From Betaproteobacteria bacterium UBA5216 (GTDB lineage: Bacteria; Pseudomonadota; Gammaproteobacteria; Burkholderiales; SG8-41): DNA of 45,566 bases. Position 1 is the first letter of the stretch. Each line of letters starts with the position of its first letter. The stretch lies in NCBI GenBank assembly GCA_002412495.1, contig DHVE01000145.1, positions 1-45,566 on the forward strand, read 5' to 3'. This document shows, piece after piece, positions 1 through 8,205 of this stretch. The notes below the pieces were generated by a model. It was given only the letters and a program-made list of their open reading frames with translations. It was not told the origin of the DNA and made no database searches. A program made the position numbers and the translations under genes.

Positions 1-62
1 GTTCAATGGCAGAACGGCAGCTTTGCAAGCTGCATACGAGCGTTCGGTCTGTGGACCGCTAG
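1..62 (+). other. tRNA-like fragment (possible degenerate or edge-truncated tRNA, UGC loop)
   Basis: The first bases resemble a tRNA D-arm (GTTCAATGGCAGAAC). A perfect 5-bp anticodon-type stem follows, GCAGC/GCTGC, closing the 7-base loop TTTGCAA; read as an anticodon loop it gives UGC (Ala). A T-arm-like GAGCGTTCGGTC comes next, but the partner strand of a T-stem, an acceptor 3' strand and CCA are not found. The 5' end lies outside the window. It could be a decayed tRNA, a tRNA end disrupted by insertion, or a chance resemblance. Functional tRNA is unlikely. Confidence 0.25.
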
Positions 63-125
63 GCCCGAGAAGCCGACGCAGATCGCAACTAAAGCTAATG
101 TCTCTTAAGGTATAGCCCCCGCCCC

Positions 126-1100
126 TCACTCCGCCCGCAACCCCGCATCCTTGATAATCTTTCCGTTGCGCGCCAGTTCGCGCTTGACGAGTTCGCCGAG
201 TTCTTCGGGCGTGCCGGTCATGGGCTCCGCGCCCAGTGAAATCATGCGGTCTCGGACATCCGCGCGCGCGAGCCCCTGATTGAGCGCGGTGTTGAGCCGC
301 TCGATGATGGCGCGCGGCGTGCCCGCCGGCGCCATCACGCCGCCCCAATTGGTGGCATCGTAGCCCTTGATTCCGGTCTCGATCAGCGTCGGCAGCTTGG
401 GCAATTGCGGCGCGCGTTTTTGGGTGCTGACCGCCAGCGCGCGGATGCGTCCGCTGTTGATCTGCTGCATGGTGGTGATCATCGGATCAAACGCGATATC
501 AATCTCGCCAGACATCAGCGCCGTCAGCGCGGGCGCACCGCCCTTGAAAGGCACGTGCAGCAGATTGACGCCGGCCAGCGATTTGAACTGTTCCACCGCC
601 AGGTGATTGCCCGACCCATTGCCCGCCGAGCCGAACGTGAGTTTGCCGGGCTGAGCCTTTGCCAGCGCCACCAGCTCTTTCACCGATTTAGCGGGAATCG
701 ATGGATGCACCAGCACCACATAGGGAAAGGTTGAATACATGCCCACCGGCGCGAAATCGCGTATGGGATCGTACGACAACTTTGCCACCAGATGCGGCGT
801 GACGGAGAAAGCGCCGGAACTGCCCGCCGTCAGCGTGTAACCATCCGGCGCCGCGCGCGCACCTAACTCCGCGCCGATGGCGCCGCCTGCGCCGGGACGG
901 TTGTCCACCGTCACGCTTTGGCCGAGCTGCTGCGTGAGTTGTTGCGCGGCGATGCGCGCGAGAAAATCCGTGGCGCCGCCGGCAGCAAAACCGACGATGA
1001 GCCGCACGGGCTTTGCCGGATACGTTGTTTGCGCGTGCGCCGCACTGGCGAGCGCCAATCCGCACAGCCATGTGGCGCGACGCGTAAGAGGGTTGTTCAT
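126..1100 (-). CDS. Bug-family (TctC-like) periplasmic substrate-binding protein
   Basis: This is a 324-residue exported binding protein of the tripartite tricarboxylate receptor family, which captures small carboxylates or similar solutes in the periplasm. A Sec signal peptide ends at AHA (residues 21-23), just before Q24. Family motifs are visible: PAKPVRLIVGFAAGG near residues 28-42, VDNRPGAGG at 65-73, and HVPFKGG near 183. Full length for the family. It starts three bases after the stop of the upstream AI-2E-type gene on the same strand and its own ribosome site is weak (GGTG), so it is probably translated by coupling. No TctA or TctB membrane subunit is present in the window. The ligand cannot be read from sequence. 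Confidence 0.9.
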   Translation of the reverse strand: MNNPLTRRATWLCGLALASAAHAQTTYPAKPVRLIVGFAAGGATDFLARIAAQQLTQQLGQSVTVDNRPGAGGAIGAELGARAAPDGYTLTAGSSGAFSVTPHLVAKLSYDPIRDFAPVGMYSTFPYVVLVHPSIPAKSVKELVALAKAQPGKLTFGSAGNGSGNHLAVEQFKSLAGVNLLHVPFKGGAPALTALMSGEIDIAFDPMITTMQQINSGRIRALAVSTQKRAPQLPKLPTLIETGIKGYDATNWGGVMAPAGTPRAIIERLNTALNQGLARADVRDRMISLGAEPMTGTPEELGELVKRELARNGKIIKDAGLRAE

Positions 1101-1103
1101 GAT

Positions 1104-2126
1104 TTACACCCAACCGCGCCCGGTCAGTTCCGACTTCAAGTAGGCGTAAAACACCGGCGCGGCAACCACGCCCGCGATGCCGAACGTGGCTTCCATTACC
1201 AGCATCGCCAGCAGCAGTTCCCACGCAGACGCCTGTATCTGCGAGCCGACGATGCGTGCGTTGATAAAGTATTCAAGCTTGTGCACGATCACCAAAAACG
1301 CCAGCGAGGCCATGGCCGCGTGCAGGGAGTAACTCAGGCTGATGATGACAATCACGGAATTGGAAATCAGGTTGCCGATCACCGGCAGCAAGCCCGCCAA
1401 AAAAGTGATTAAAATCATGGTCTTGGTTAGCGGCAGGTGAACGCCGAACATCGGCAGCACGGCGACCAGATAAATCGCCGTGAGGAATGTATTCAGTGCT
1501 GAAATGCGCACTTGCGCGAACACGATGCGGCGAAACGCGTCGGCGAGACGCGAAGTGCATTGCGCCAGCGCGCGCGCGAGCGGGCCTGGGGTTTGACCCG
1601 GCACGACTTCGCGCAACGATATCAGTGCGCCGATCACCATGCCGATCAGCGCGTACACCAATCCATGACCCACTTCGCCGCTCATGGTTTTGACTTCCTT
1701 GGCATGTTCTTTCAGCCACGCAACCAACTGATCTTTCAGGTCCGACGCGTCTACGGGTATCCACTCCTGCATCGCGGCGGGCAAGGTTTCGCGCGCCTTG
1801 TCGAGAATTTCCGCCATTTTCTCCAGCAATACCGACAGGCTGCCGGCATCGCTGCGCAGAAATAATATCGTCGCCGTGATGGCGCCGCCGATCACTACAA
1901 TGATCAGCGTGAGCAGCAGTGTCAGCGCCACGATCTTGGCGCGGCCGGGATGATTCATGCCGAACATGCGTGGCGCCGCCATATGCACAAGCTCGTGTAC
2001 CAGCAGCCCCGCAAACAAGGCCGGCAGCAAGTGCAGCTTGATGACCGTCGGCAACGCGACCGCCATGAATATCAATGCCGCGATTTCAGATCGGCTTAAG
2101 GCGATGGCGGATGGGTAGTTGGGCAT
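1104..2126 (-). CDS. AI-2E/PerM family (UPF0118) membrane transporter
   Basis: A 340-residue polytopic inner-membrane protein of the AI-2E exporter/PerM family, whose members export small signals or act as ion antiporters. About eight hydrophobic segments are seen: two near the N-terminus (with LPALFAGLLVHELVH), one near 70-95, and a dense C-terminal block. A hydrophilic central region (about residues 95-150) is typical of the family, as is the C-terminal PVIGNLISN and GVVAAPVFYAYLK. I chose the ATG at 2126 because AGGAG sits 7 bases upstream on the minus strand; the open frame extends further to 2321 without family similarity. It is the first gene of a two-gene minus-strand unit with the Bug receptor. 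The substrate is unknown. Confidence 0.85.
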   Translation of the reverse strand: MPNYPSAIALSRSEIAALIFMAVALPTVIKLHLLPALFAGLLVHELVHMAAPRMFGMNHPGRAKIVALTLLLTLIIVVIGGAITATILFLRSDAGSLSVLLEKMAEILDKARETLPAAMQEWIPVDASDLKDQLVAWLKEHAKEVKTMSGEVGHGLVYALIGMVIGALISLREVVPGQTPGPLARALAQCTSRLADAFRRIVFAQVRISALNTFLTAIYLVAVLPMFGVHLPLTKTMILITFLAGLLPVIGNLISNSVIVIISLSYSLHAAMASLAFLVIVHKLEYFINARIVGSQIQASAWELLLAMLVMEATFGIAGVVAAPVFYAYLKSELTGRGWV

Positions 2127-2259
2127 AAGTGCTCCTGTTAAGCGATTGTGACGCGGATTATGCGGCAATGCGGGAGCACTGCAAACCGATGGCCGATGTA
2201 CAATGCCCAGGCTGCCGCTGGGCGTGGCCCGATGGGCCTTGCCTGCCGCCCTATCCCCT

Positions 2260-2285
2260 TGTTTGTCATAACTGTTTGTCGTAAC
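2260..2285 (+). promoter_or_regulatory. Tandem direct repeat upstream of the RND operon, possible operator
   Basis: Two adjacent 13-base units, TGTTTGTCATAAC (2260-2272) and TGTTTGTCGTAAC (2273-2285), differ at one position. They lie 21 bases before the start of the adaptor gene, in the 180-base divergent gap between the AI-2E-type gene and the RND operon. The position fits a regulator-binding site or part of the promoter. No regulator gene is adjacent, so the role is inferred from position only. Confidence 0.4.
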
Positions 2286-2306
2286 CGAAAGTACAGGCTG
2301 CTCATC

Positions 2307-3515
2307 ATGACGTTTTTCCATTCATTTTTTGGTATTCGCAGCCGTGGTTTTCAACGCGGGCTGCCGTGGCTCGGTATGATGGCGTTGATCGCGGGGTGTG
2401 GCGACAAACCCGCCGGTGGCCCCGGCGCGCATGGCGGCATGCCGCCGGCGCAAGTGTCGGTGATCACGGTCGAAAAGCGCGACGTGCCGGTGCGTTACGA
2501 ATACGTCGCGCAGACGGCAGGTTATCGTGAAGTGGAAGTGCGCGCGCGCGTGACGGGCATCCTGCACCAGCGCAGTTACCGTGAAGGCACGGCTGTCAGT
2601 AAAGGCCAGGCGCTGTTTATCATCGACCCCGCGCCGTTTCAGGTGGCGCTTGCCAAGGCCGAAGCGGATTTGGCGGCGGCGGAAGTGCGTCTTGCGCAGG
2701 CGAAACGCGAACAGGCGCGGTTAAAGCCGGTTCTGGAAGCGCGCGCGATCAGCCAGAAAGATATGGATGATGCCGTCTCGGCGGAGCAGGTGGCCGGCGC
2801 GGATGCGCAAGGTGCGCGGGCGCGCGTGAACGAAGCGCGGCTCAATTTAAGTTACACACGCGTGGAGTCGCCGATCGCGGGCATTGCGGGCCGCGCGGTG
2901 GTTTCCGAAGGCGCGCTGATCTCGGGACCGAATGTGTTGCTGACTTCGGTAACGCAGACCGATCCGATGTATGTGATTTTCGGCGTGCCGGATCGCGAGT
3001 TTCTCGCGTTGCGCCGCGACGTGGATCTGGGCCGTCTTAAATTGCCGGCTGACCGCCGGTTTCAGGCAACCCTTAAACTGTCCGACGGCACGTTGCACGA
3101 CGGCATGGGCGCGCTGAATTTTACCGATGTGCGTGTTAACTCGCAGACCGGTACCAGTGAATCACGTGCTGAATTCAGTAATAAAAACAACAGGTTACGT
3201 GCTGGCGAGTTTGTGCGCATTGTGCTGGATGGTGCGGTGCGGCCCGAGGCGATCGTGGTGCCGCAGCGCGCGGTGCTGGAAAGCCCGAAAGGGAAATTTG
3301 TGTATGTGTTGAGCGCCGATAACAAGGCCGAGGCGCGCCCGGTAGAGGCTGGCGAGTGGTCGAATGACGGCTGGGTGATCAATAGCGGTTTGAAGCCCGG
3401 CGAGCGCGTGATCACCGATGGCGTGATGAAAATCGGTCCCGGCGCGCCAGTGCAGATCGCCGCGCCGCCAGCGGCGCCGGCGCCCGCCGGTAACGCTCCT
3501 GATGCGAAGAAGTAG
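2307..3515 (+). CDS. RND efflux periplasmic adaptor lipoprotein (AcrA/MexA type)
   Basis: A 402-residue membrane-fusion protein that bridges the RND pump and the outer-membrane channel. The N-terminus carries a lipobox, LIAGC, with the acylated cysteine at C31. It then shows the family order: a lipoyl-like half (VRARVTGILHQRSYREGT), a heptad-rich alpha-hairpin (about 115-190, rich in Ala, Glu, Lys and Arg), the second lipoyl half (YTRVESPIAGIAGRA), a beta-barrel, and a membrane-proximal domain (ESPKGKFVYVL). It ends in a Pro/Ala-rich tail. I chose the ATG at 2307 because it gives a proper lipoprotein signal; the open frame reaches back to 2148. It is the first gene of a three-gene efflux operon, 6 bases before the pump. 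Confidence 0.93.
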   Translation: MTFFHSFFGIRSRGFQRGLPWLGMMALIAGCGDKPAGGPGAHGGMPPAQVSVITVEKRDVPVRYEYVAQTAGYREVEVRARVTGILHQRSYREGTAVSKGQALFIIDPAPFQVALAKAEADLAAAEVRLAQAKREQARLKPVLEARAISQKDMDDAVSAEQVAGADAQGARARVNEARLNLSYTRVESPIAGIAGRAVVSEGALISGPNVLLTSVTQTDPMYVIFGVPDREFLALRRDVDLGRLKLPADRRFQATLKLSDGTLHDGMGALNFTDVRVNSQTGTSESRAEFSNKNNRLRAGEFVRIVLDGAVRPEAIVVPQRAVLESPKGKFVYVLSADNKAEARPVEAGEWSNDGWVINSGLKPGERVITDGVMKIGPGAPVQIAAPPAAPAPAGNAPDAKK

Positions 3516-3521
3516 CGCATC

Positions 3522-6500
3522 ATGATGTCACGCTTCTTTATTGATCGCCCGATCTTCGCGGCGGTGCTGTCGATTTTTATTGTGATTGCGGGGCTTGCCG
3601 CGATACGCATACTGCCCATCGCGCAATATCCCGAAATCGCGCCGCCGGTGGTGACGGTGCGCGCGATTTATCCCGGCGCCTCGGCGCAGGTGATCGAACA
3701 AACCGTGGCCGCGCCGCTGGAAAACCAGATCAACGGCGTTGAGAAAATGCTTTACATGAACTCGACCTCCACCGCGCAGGGCGTGGTGGAAATCCGCGTC
3801 ACGTTCGAGATCGGCGCGGATGTCGATACCGCCGCTCTGAACGTCAACAATCGCGTGAAGCAGGTCGAACCGCGCCTGCCGCAGGAGGTGCGCCGGCAGG
3901 GCGTTACCGTCGAGAAAGGTTCGTCGTCGTTCCTGCAGGTGCTGGCGTTTACCTCGCCCGACGGGCGGCATGATGATTTGTTTATCTCGAATTACGTGAC
4001 GTTGAACGTGCTGGATTCCTTGAAGCGCATTCCGGGCACCACTAACGTGCAGATTTTCGGCGCCAAGGATTACGCCATGCGCATCTGGGTGCGGCCCGAC
4101 CGCATGGCGCAGTTGAAGGTGACGGCCAACGACCTGATACGCGCCGTCAACGAACAAAACGCGCAGTTCGCCGCCGGCAAGATCGGCCAGGCGCCCAACG
4201 GCGGTTCGCAGGAACTGGTGTACACCATCACCACGCGCGGACGTCTCTCCGAAGTGCGCGAGTTTGAAGACATCATTGTGCGCGCCAATGCCGATGGCTC
4301 CGTGCTGCGGCTGAAAGACGTGGCGCGCGTCGAACTGGGGGCGAAAGACTACGAGTTCATCGGCCGCGTCAATGGCAAGTCGGCGACGCTGATCGGCATA
4401 TTTTTGCAGCCCAACGCCAATGCGCTGGCCACCGCGGATCGGGTGAAGGCCGAGATGGCGCGGATCCAGCAGGCTTATCCGCCGGGTTTGCAGCATCACG
4501 TGGTGTACGACACCACGCGCTTTGTCGCGGTGTCGATACGCGAAGTGCTGATTACGCTGGGCGAGGCGATGGCGCTGGTGTTCCTGGTGGTGTTTTTGTT
4601 CCTGCAAAACTGGCGGGCCACGCTGATCCCGTTTGCGGCCGTGCCGGTATCGCTGATCGGCACCTTTGCCGGACTGACGCTGCTGGGGTATTCGATCAAC
4701 ACGCTGACGCTGTTCGGCATGGTACTGGCTATTGGTATCGTGGTGGACGACGCCATCGTGGTGCTCGAAAACGTAGAACGCATCATGCACGAAGAGCACC
4801 TGCACGCGCGTGAAGCCGCGATCAAGGCCATGCACGAAGTCACCAGTCCGATCATCGCGATTGTGCTGACGCTGTGCGCGGTGTTCGTGCCGATCGCGTT
4901 TCTGGGCGGCCTGACCGGCGAACTCTATCGCCAGTTCGCGGTGACGATTTCGATTGCGGTGGTGATCTCCGGTTTGGTGGCGCTGACGCTCACACCGAGC
5001 CTGTGTGTGCTGATTCTGAAACGCCAGCACCGCGAGCCGGGGCGTTTCTTTCGCTGGTTCAACAACTGGTTTCACCGCATCACCGGGCGTTACGTCGATG
5101 GCGTGACGTGGATGTTGCGGCGCGGGTTTGTCGGCGCGTTTTTGTTCATCGGCATGGTGGCGATCACCATCGGCTTGTGGCGCAACACGCCCGGCTCGCT
5201 GGTGCCCGACGAAGATCAGGGCTATTACATCGCGGCGGTGTTCCTGCCCGACGGCGCGACGCTGGAGCGCACCGACAAGGTGGTGAATCAGGTGGTCGAC
5301 ATCATCAAGTCAAACCCGGCCAACGAAAACGCGGTGGCGTTTACCGGCATGGATTTTCTCGGCGGCGGATTCCGCAACAGCGCGGCCACCATATTCGTCA
5401 CGCAAAAACATTGGGATGAACGCAAGGTTGCCACGCCGCAACTGGTCGGTGAGTTTTTCATGAAGACCGGGCACATCAAGGAAGCACTGATCCTCGGCTT
5501 CGCGCCGCCACCGATTTTTGGACTGGGCAACGCGGGCGGGTTTGAGTTTTACTTGCAAAATCGCGGCGAGGGGGGCGCGCCGCGCCTGTTCGAAGTGACG
5601 CAGCAGTTGTTGGGCGCAGTGCAGAAAGATGGCTCGTTTGCCTTCGTCAACACGTTATGGCGCGCCAACGTGCCGCAGTTATACGTGGAGGCGGATCGCG
5701 AAAAAGCCAAAACCGCAGGTGTATCGCTCGATGAGCTGTACGGCACGCTGGCCTCGACGCTCGGCACCTATTACGTCAATGACTTCAACAAGTATGGCCG
5801 CACCTGGCAGGTGCTGATGTCGGCCGAGCCGGCGTATCGCAAGCGCCCGGAGGATATTTCCTCGATGTTCGTGCGCTCCGATCAGGGGCGCATGGTGTCG
5901 CTGGGATCGCTCGCGACCGTGCAGTATGCCTCCGGGCCGGATTCGATGGAGCGCTTCAACAATTTGCCGGCGGTGAAAATTTTCGGTTCCGCGCTGCCGG
6001 GTTTCAGTTCGGGACAGGCCATCGAGCGCATGGAAAAAATTGCGCGTGAGAATCTGCCGTCCGAATTTACGTTTGATTGGGGCGGTGCCTCGTTTCAGGA
6101 AAAACGCTCCGGCGGCACCTCGGTGATCGCGCTGGGACTGGCGGCACTGATGGTGTTTTTGATTCTGGCCGCGCAATACGATAAATGGTCGCTGCCCTTG
6201 GCCGTGCTGCTGGCGCTACCGTTCGGCACCTTTGGCGCGCTGGCGGCGATTTTTATCAACAACCTGCTGCCGATGCCTTATTACCTGGCGCAGGGCGTGC
6301 CATGGCTGCAAGGGTTGCTGTCGCCGCTGGCCGGCATCGCGCGGCTGTCCAATGATGTGTATTTCCAGATTGGCCTGGTGACGCTGCTCGGGCTGGCGGC
6401 GAAGAACGCGATTTTGATCGTCGAATACGCGGTGCTTAAAAAGCATGAAGGCTTTTCCACGTCCGCTGCGGCGATTGAGGCCGCGCGTTTGCGCTTCCGG

Positions 6501-6791
6501 CCCATACTGATGACGTCGCTGGCGTTTATTCTGGGCGTCACGCCGCTCGCGTTTTCCAGCGGCGCAGGCGCGGGGGCACGTCACTCGGCGGGCACGGGCG
6601 TGATGGGCGGCATGCTGGCGGCGACGTTCCTCGCGATCTTTTTTATTCCGTGGTTTTACAAACTGATCGTGGATCGAAAATTGTCGGACTCGCGTTCCAC
6701 CAAAGAGATCGAGGATGAAGTGGAGCATCACCGGCAGCACACCGCCGTGCCGCATGTCCCCAGTGTGAAAGGGGGACATGATGCTAAATAA
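3522..6791 (+). CDS. RND efflux pump, inner-membrane permease (AcrB/MexB, HAE1 type)
   Basis: A 1089-residue proton-driven multidrug pump that exports hydrophobic compounds through the adaptor and channel encoded beside it. It begins with the hallmark SRFFIDRPIFA. The proton-relay aspartates are in IGIVVDDAIVVLEN (D409/D410) and the partner lysine is in GLAAKNAILIVEY (K961, equivalent to AcrB K940). Twelve transmembrane segments and two large periplasmic loops fit the family. It is about 40 residues longer than AcrB, mainly from an insert near residues 912-942 (LLPMPYYLAQGVPWLQGLL region) just before the K961 helix. Two in-frame ATGs (3522, 3525) are possible starts. Its last 14 bases overlap the channel gene. 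Confidence 0.95.
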   Translation: MMSRFFIDRPIFAAVLSIFIVIAGLAAIRILPIAQYPEIAPPVVTVRAIYPGASAQVIEQTVAAPLENQINGVEKMLYMNSTSTAQGVVEIRVTFEIGADVDTAALNVNNRVKQVEPRLPQEVRRQGVTVEKGSSSFLQVLAFTSPDGRHDDLFISNYVTLNVLDSLKRIPGTTNVQIFGAKDYAMRIWVRPDRMAQLKVTANDLIRAVNEQNAQFAAGKIGQAPNGGSQELVYTITTRGRLSEVREFEDIIVRANADGSVLRLKDVARVELGAKDYEFIGRVNGKSATLIGIFLQPNANALATADRVKAEMARIQQAYPPGLQHHVVYDTTRFVAVSIREVLITLGEAMALVFLVVFLFLQNWRATLIPFAAVPVSLIGTFAGLTLLGYSINTLTLFGMVLAIGIVVDDAIVVLENVERIMHEEHLHAREAAIKAMHEVTSPIIAIVLTLCAVFVPIAFLGGLTGELYRQFAVTISIAVVISGLVALTLTPSLCVLILKRQHREPGRFFRWFNNWFHRITGRYVDGVTWMLRRGFVGAFLFIGMVAITIGLWRNTPGSLVPDEDQGYYIAAVFLPDGATLERTDKVVNQVVDIIKSNPANENAVAFTGMDFLGGGFRNSAATIFVTQKHWDERKVATPQLVGEFFMKTGHIKEALILGFAPPPIFGLGNAGGFEFYLQNRGEGGAPRLFEVTQQLLGAVQKDGSFAFVNTLWRANVPQLYVEADREKAKTAGVSLDELYGTLASTLGTYYVNDFNKYGRTWQVLMSAEPAYRKRPEDISSMFVRSDQGRMVSLGSLATVQYASGPDSMERFNNLPAVKIFGSALPGFSSGQAIERMEKIARENLPSEFTFDWGGASFQEKRSGGTSVIALGLAALMVFLILAAQYDKWSLPLAVLLALPFGTFGALAAIFINNLLPMPYYLAQGVPWLQGLLSPLAGIARLSNDVYFQIGLVTLLGLAAKNAILIVEYAVLKKHEGFSTSAAAIEAARLRFRPILMTSLAFILGVTPLAFSSGAGAGARHSAGTGVMGGMLAATFLAIFFIPWFYKLIVDRKLSDSRSTKEIEDEVEHHRQHTAVPHVPSVKGGHDAK

Positions 6792-8205
6792 GTTATATTT
6801 TTTATTGTTGTTTTTATTGTCTCTGGCAGGTTGCTCGATATGGCCCGGCTATGAGCGTCCGAAAACGGATTTGCCAGCTGCCTGGGGTGCTGCGCCCGCG
6901 CAGACGCAGGCGAATCTCGCGCCGTTGACCCTGGGTGAGCGCTGGTGGACGTTATACGGTGACGCCGCGCTCGACACGCTGGTGGCAGAAGCGTTTGAAC
7001 ACAATCGCGATCTCGCGCTGGCGTTTGCACGCGTGGATGAAGCGCGAGCCGTGTGGCGCGCGGCGGACGCGCAGCAGTATCCATCGGTGGACGCCACCGC
7101 GCAGCGTGACCGCACGCGTTCGTCCGAAGTGGCGCCGATTCCGATTCCCGCCAGCGCGCTCGAGCGCAACAGCTATCGCGCGCAAATCAATGTGGCTTAT
7201 GACCTCGATTTGTGGGGACGGCTGCGCGGCGCGGGCAACGCGGCGCGCGCGGAACTGCTGGCCACCGAAGCCGCGCGCGACACGGTGCGGCTTGCGCTGG
7301 GCGCGGATGTGGTGCGCGCGTATTTCAATCTGCGTGCGCTGGATGAGCAGATCGCGATTACGCAGCGCACGCTCGCGCTGCGCGAAGACAATCTGAAACT
7401 GCAACGCGTGCGTGGCACGGCGGGATTGATCGGTGATTACCCGTTGCGGCAGCTCGAAGCCGAATTGGCGGCGGCACAGGCACAAGTGCCGGCGCTGGAA
7501 CGCAGCCGCACGGCCGAAGAACTCGCGTTGGCGGTGCTGCTCGGGCGTAGCCCGCGCGCCATAGTTGAATTGTCCGTCAAGCGCGATGCCGCCAACAACG
7601 ACGCGCCGGCGCTGATGGCGCCGGAAGGATTGCCCTCCGATTTGTTATTGCGCCGTCCCGACATCGTGCAGGCCGAGCAGCGCCTGATCGCCGCGAACGC
7701 GCGCATCGCGGTGGCACGCGCGGCGATGTTTCCGCGCCTGTCGTTGACGGGTTATCTGGGCAGCGAGAGCGGCGCGCTGCGTGATTTGTTGTCGGGCCCC
7801 GCGCTGATCTGGCAGCTTGCCTTTGGATTGGCGCAGCCGATTTTTCAGGCGGGCCGGCTGGAGGCTGAAATGGAAGCGGTCAAGGCGCGCGAGCAGCAGG
7901 TGCTGGCACAGTATCAAAAAACCGTGCAGGAAGCGTTTCGCGAAGTGCAACAGGCGTTGTCCGCGCAGATGCGCGCACGGGAGATATTCGACGCGGAAAC
8001 CGCGCGCGCCACGGCGCTGCGCGACACGCTGCGGCTCGCGCGCATCCGCTACGACAACGGGCTTTCCAGCCAATTGGAAGTCATCGACGCCGAACGCAAT
8101 TCGCTGTCAGCGGACTTGAATCGCGCCGATGCGCTGCGTGCGCGCCGTGTCGCAGTGGCGGATCTGGTGCGGGCGCTGGGTGGCGGGTGGAGCGCTAAAC
8201 CGTAG
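6778..8205 (+). CDS. Outer-membrane factor lipoprotein, NodT/OprM family
   Basis: A 475-residue TolC-fold channel that completes the RND efflux system. The signal peptide ends in a lipobox, LAGC, with C19 as the lipid-anchored residue. Two repeats of the OEP domain follow, including YDLDLWGRLRGAG in the first half and LLRRPDIVQAEQRL and FPRLSLTG in the second, all typical of NodT-type proteins. Its start codon lies inside the pump gene (14-base overlap), which implies translational coupling. The first 16 codons are strikingly AT-rich compared with the rest of the gene. The stop codon overlaps by 11 bases with the 3' end of the convergent sulfatase gene. Confidence 0.93.
   Translation: MMLNKLYFLLLFLLSLAGCSIWPGYERPKTDLPAAWGAAPAQTQANLAPLTLGERWWTLYGDAALDTLVAEAFEHNRDLALAFARVDEARAVWRAADAQQYPSVDATAQRDRTRSSEVAPIPIPASALERNSYRAQINVAYDLDLWGRLRGAGNAARAELLATEAARDTVRLALGADVVRAYFNLRALDEQIAITQRTLALREDNLKLQRVRGTAGLIGDYPLRQLEAELAAAQAQVPALERSRTAEELALAVLLGRSPRAIVELSVKRDAANNDAPALMAPEGLPSDLLLRRPDIVQAEQRLIAANARIAVARAAMFPRLSLTGYLGSESGALRDLLSGPALIWQLAFGLAQPIFQAGRLEAEMEAVKAREQQVLAQYQKTVQEAFREVQQALSAQMRAREIFDAETARATALRDTLRLARIRYDNGLSSQLEVIDAERNSLSADLNRADALRARRVAVADLVRALGGGWSAKP

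Noticed and set aside
3528..5075. Long antisense frame of 515 codons inside the RND pump gene.
   Set aside because: It mirrors the codon structure of a well-supported pump gene, is rich in His, Arg and Gln with no motif, and has no own ribosome site.
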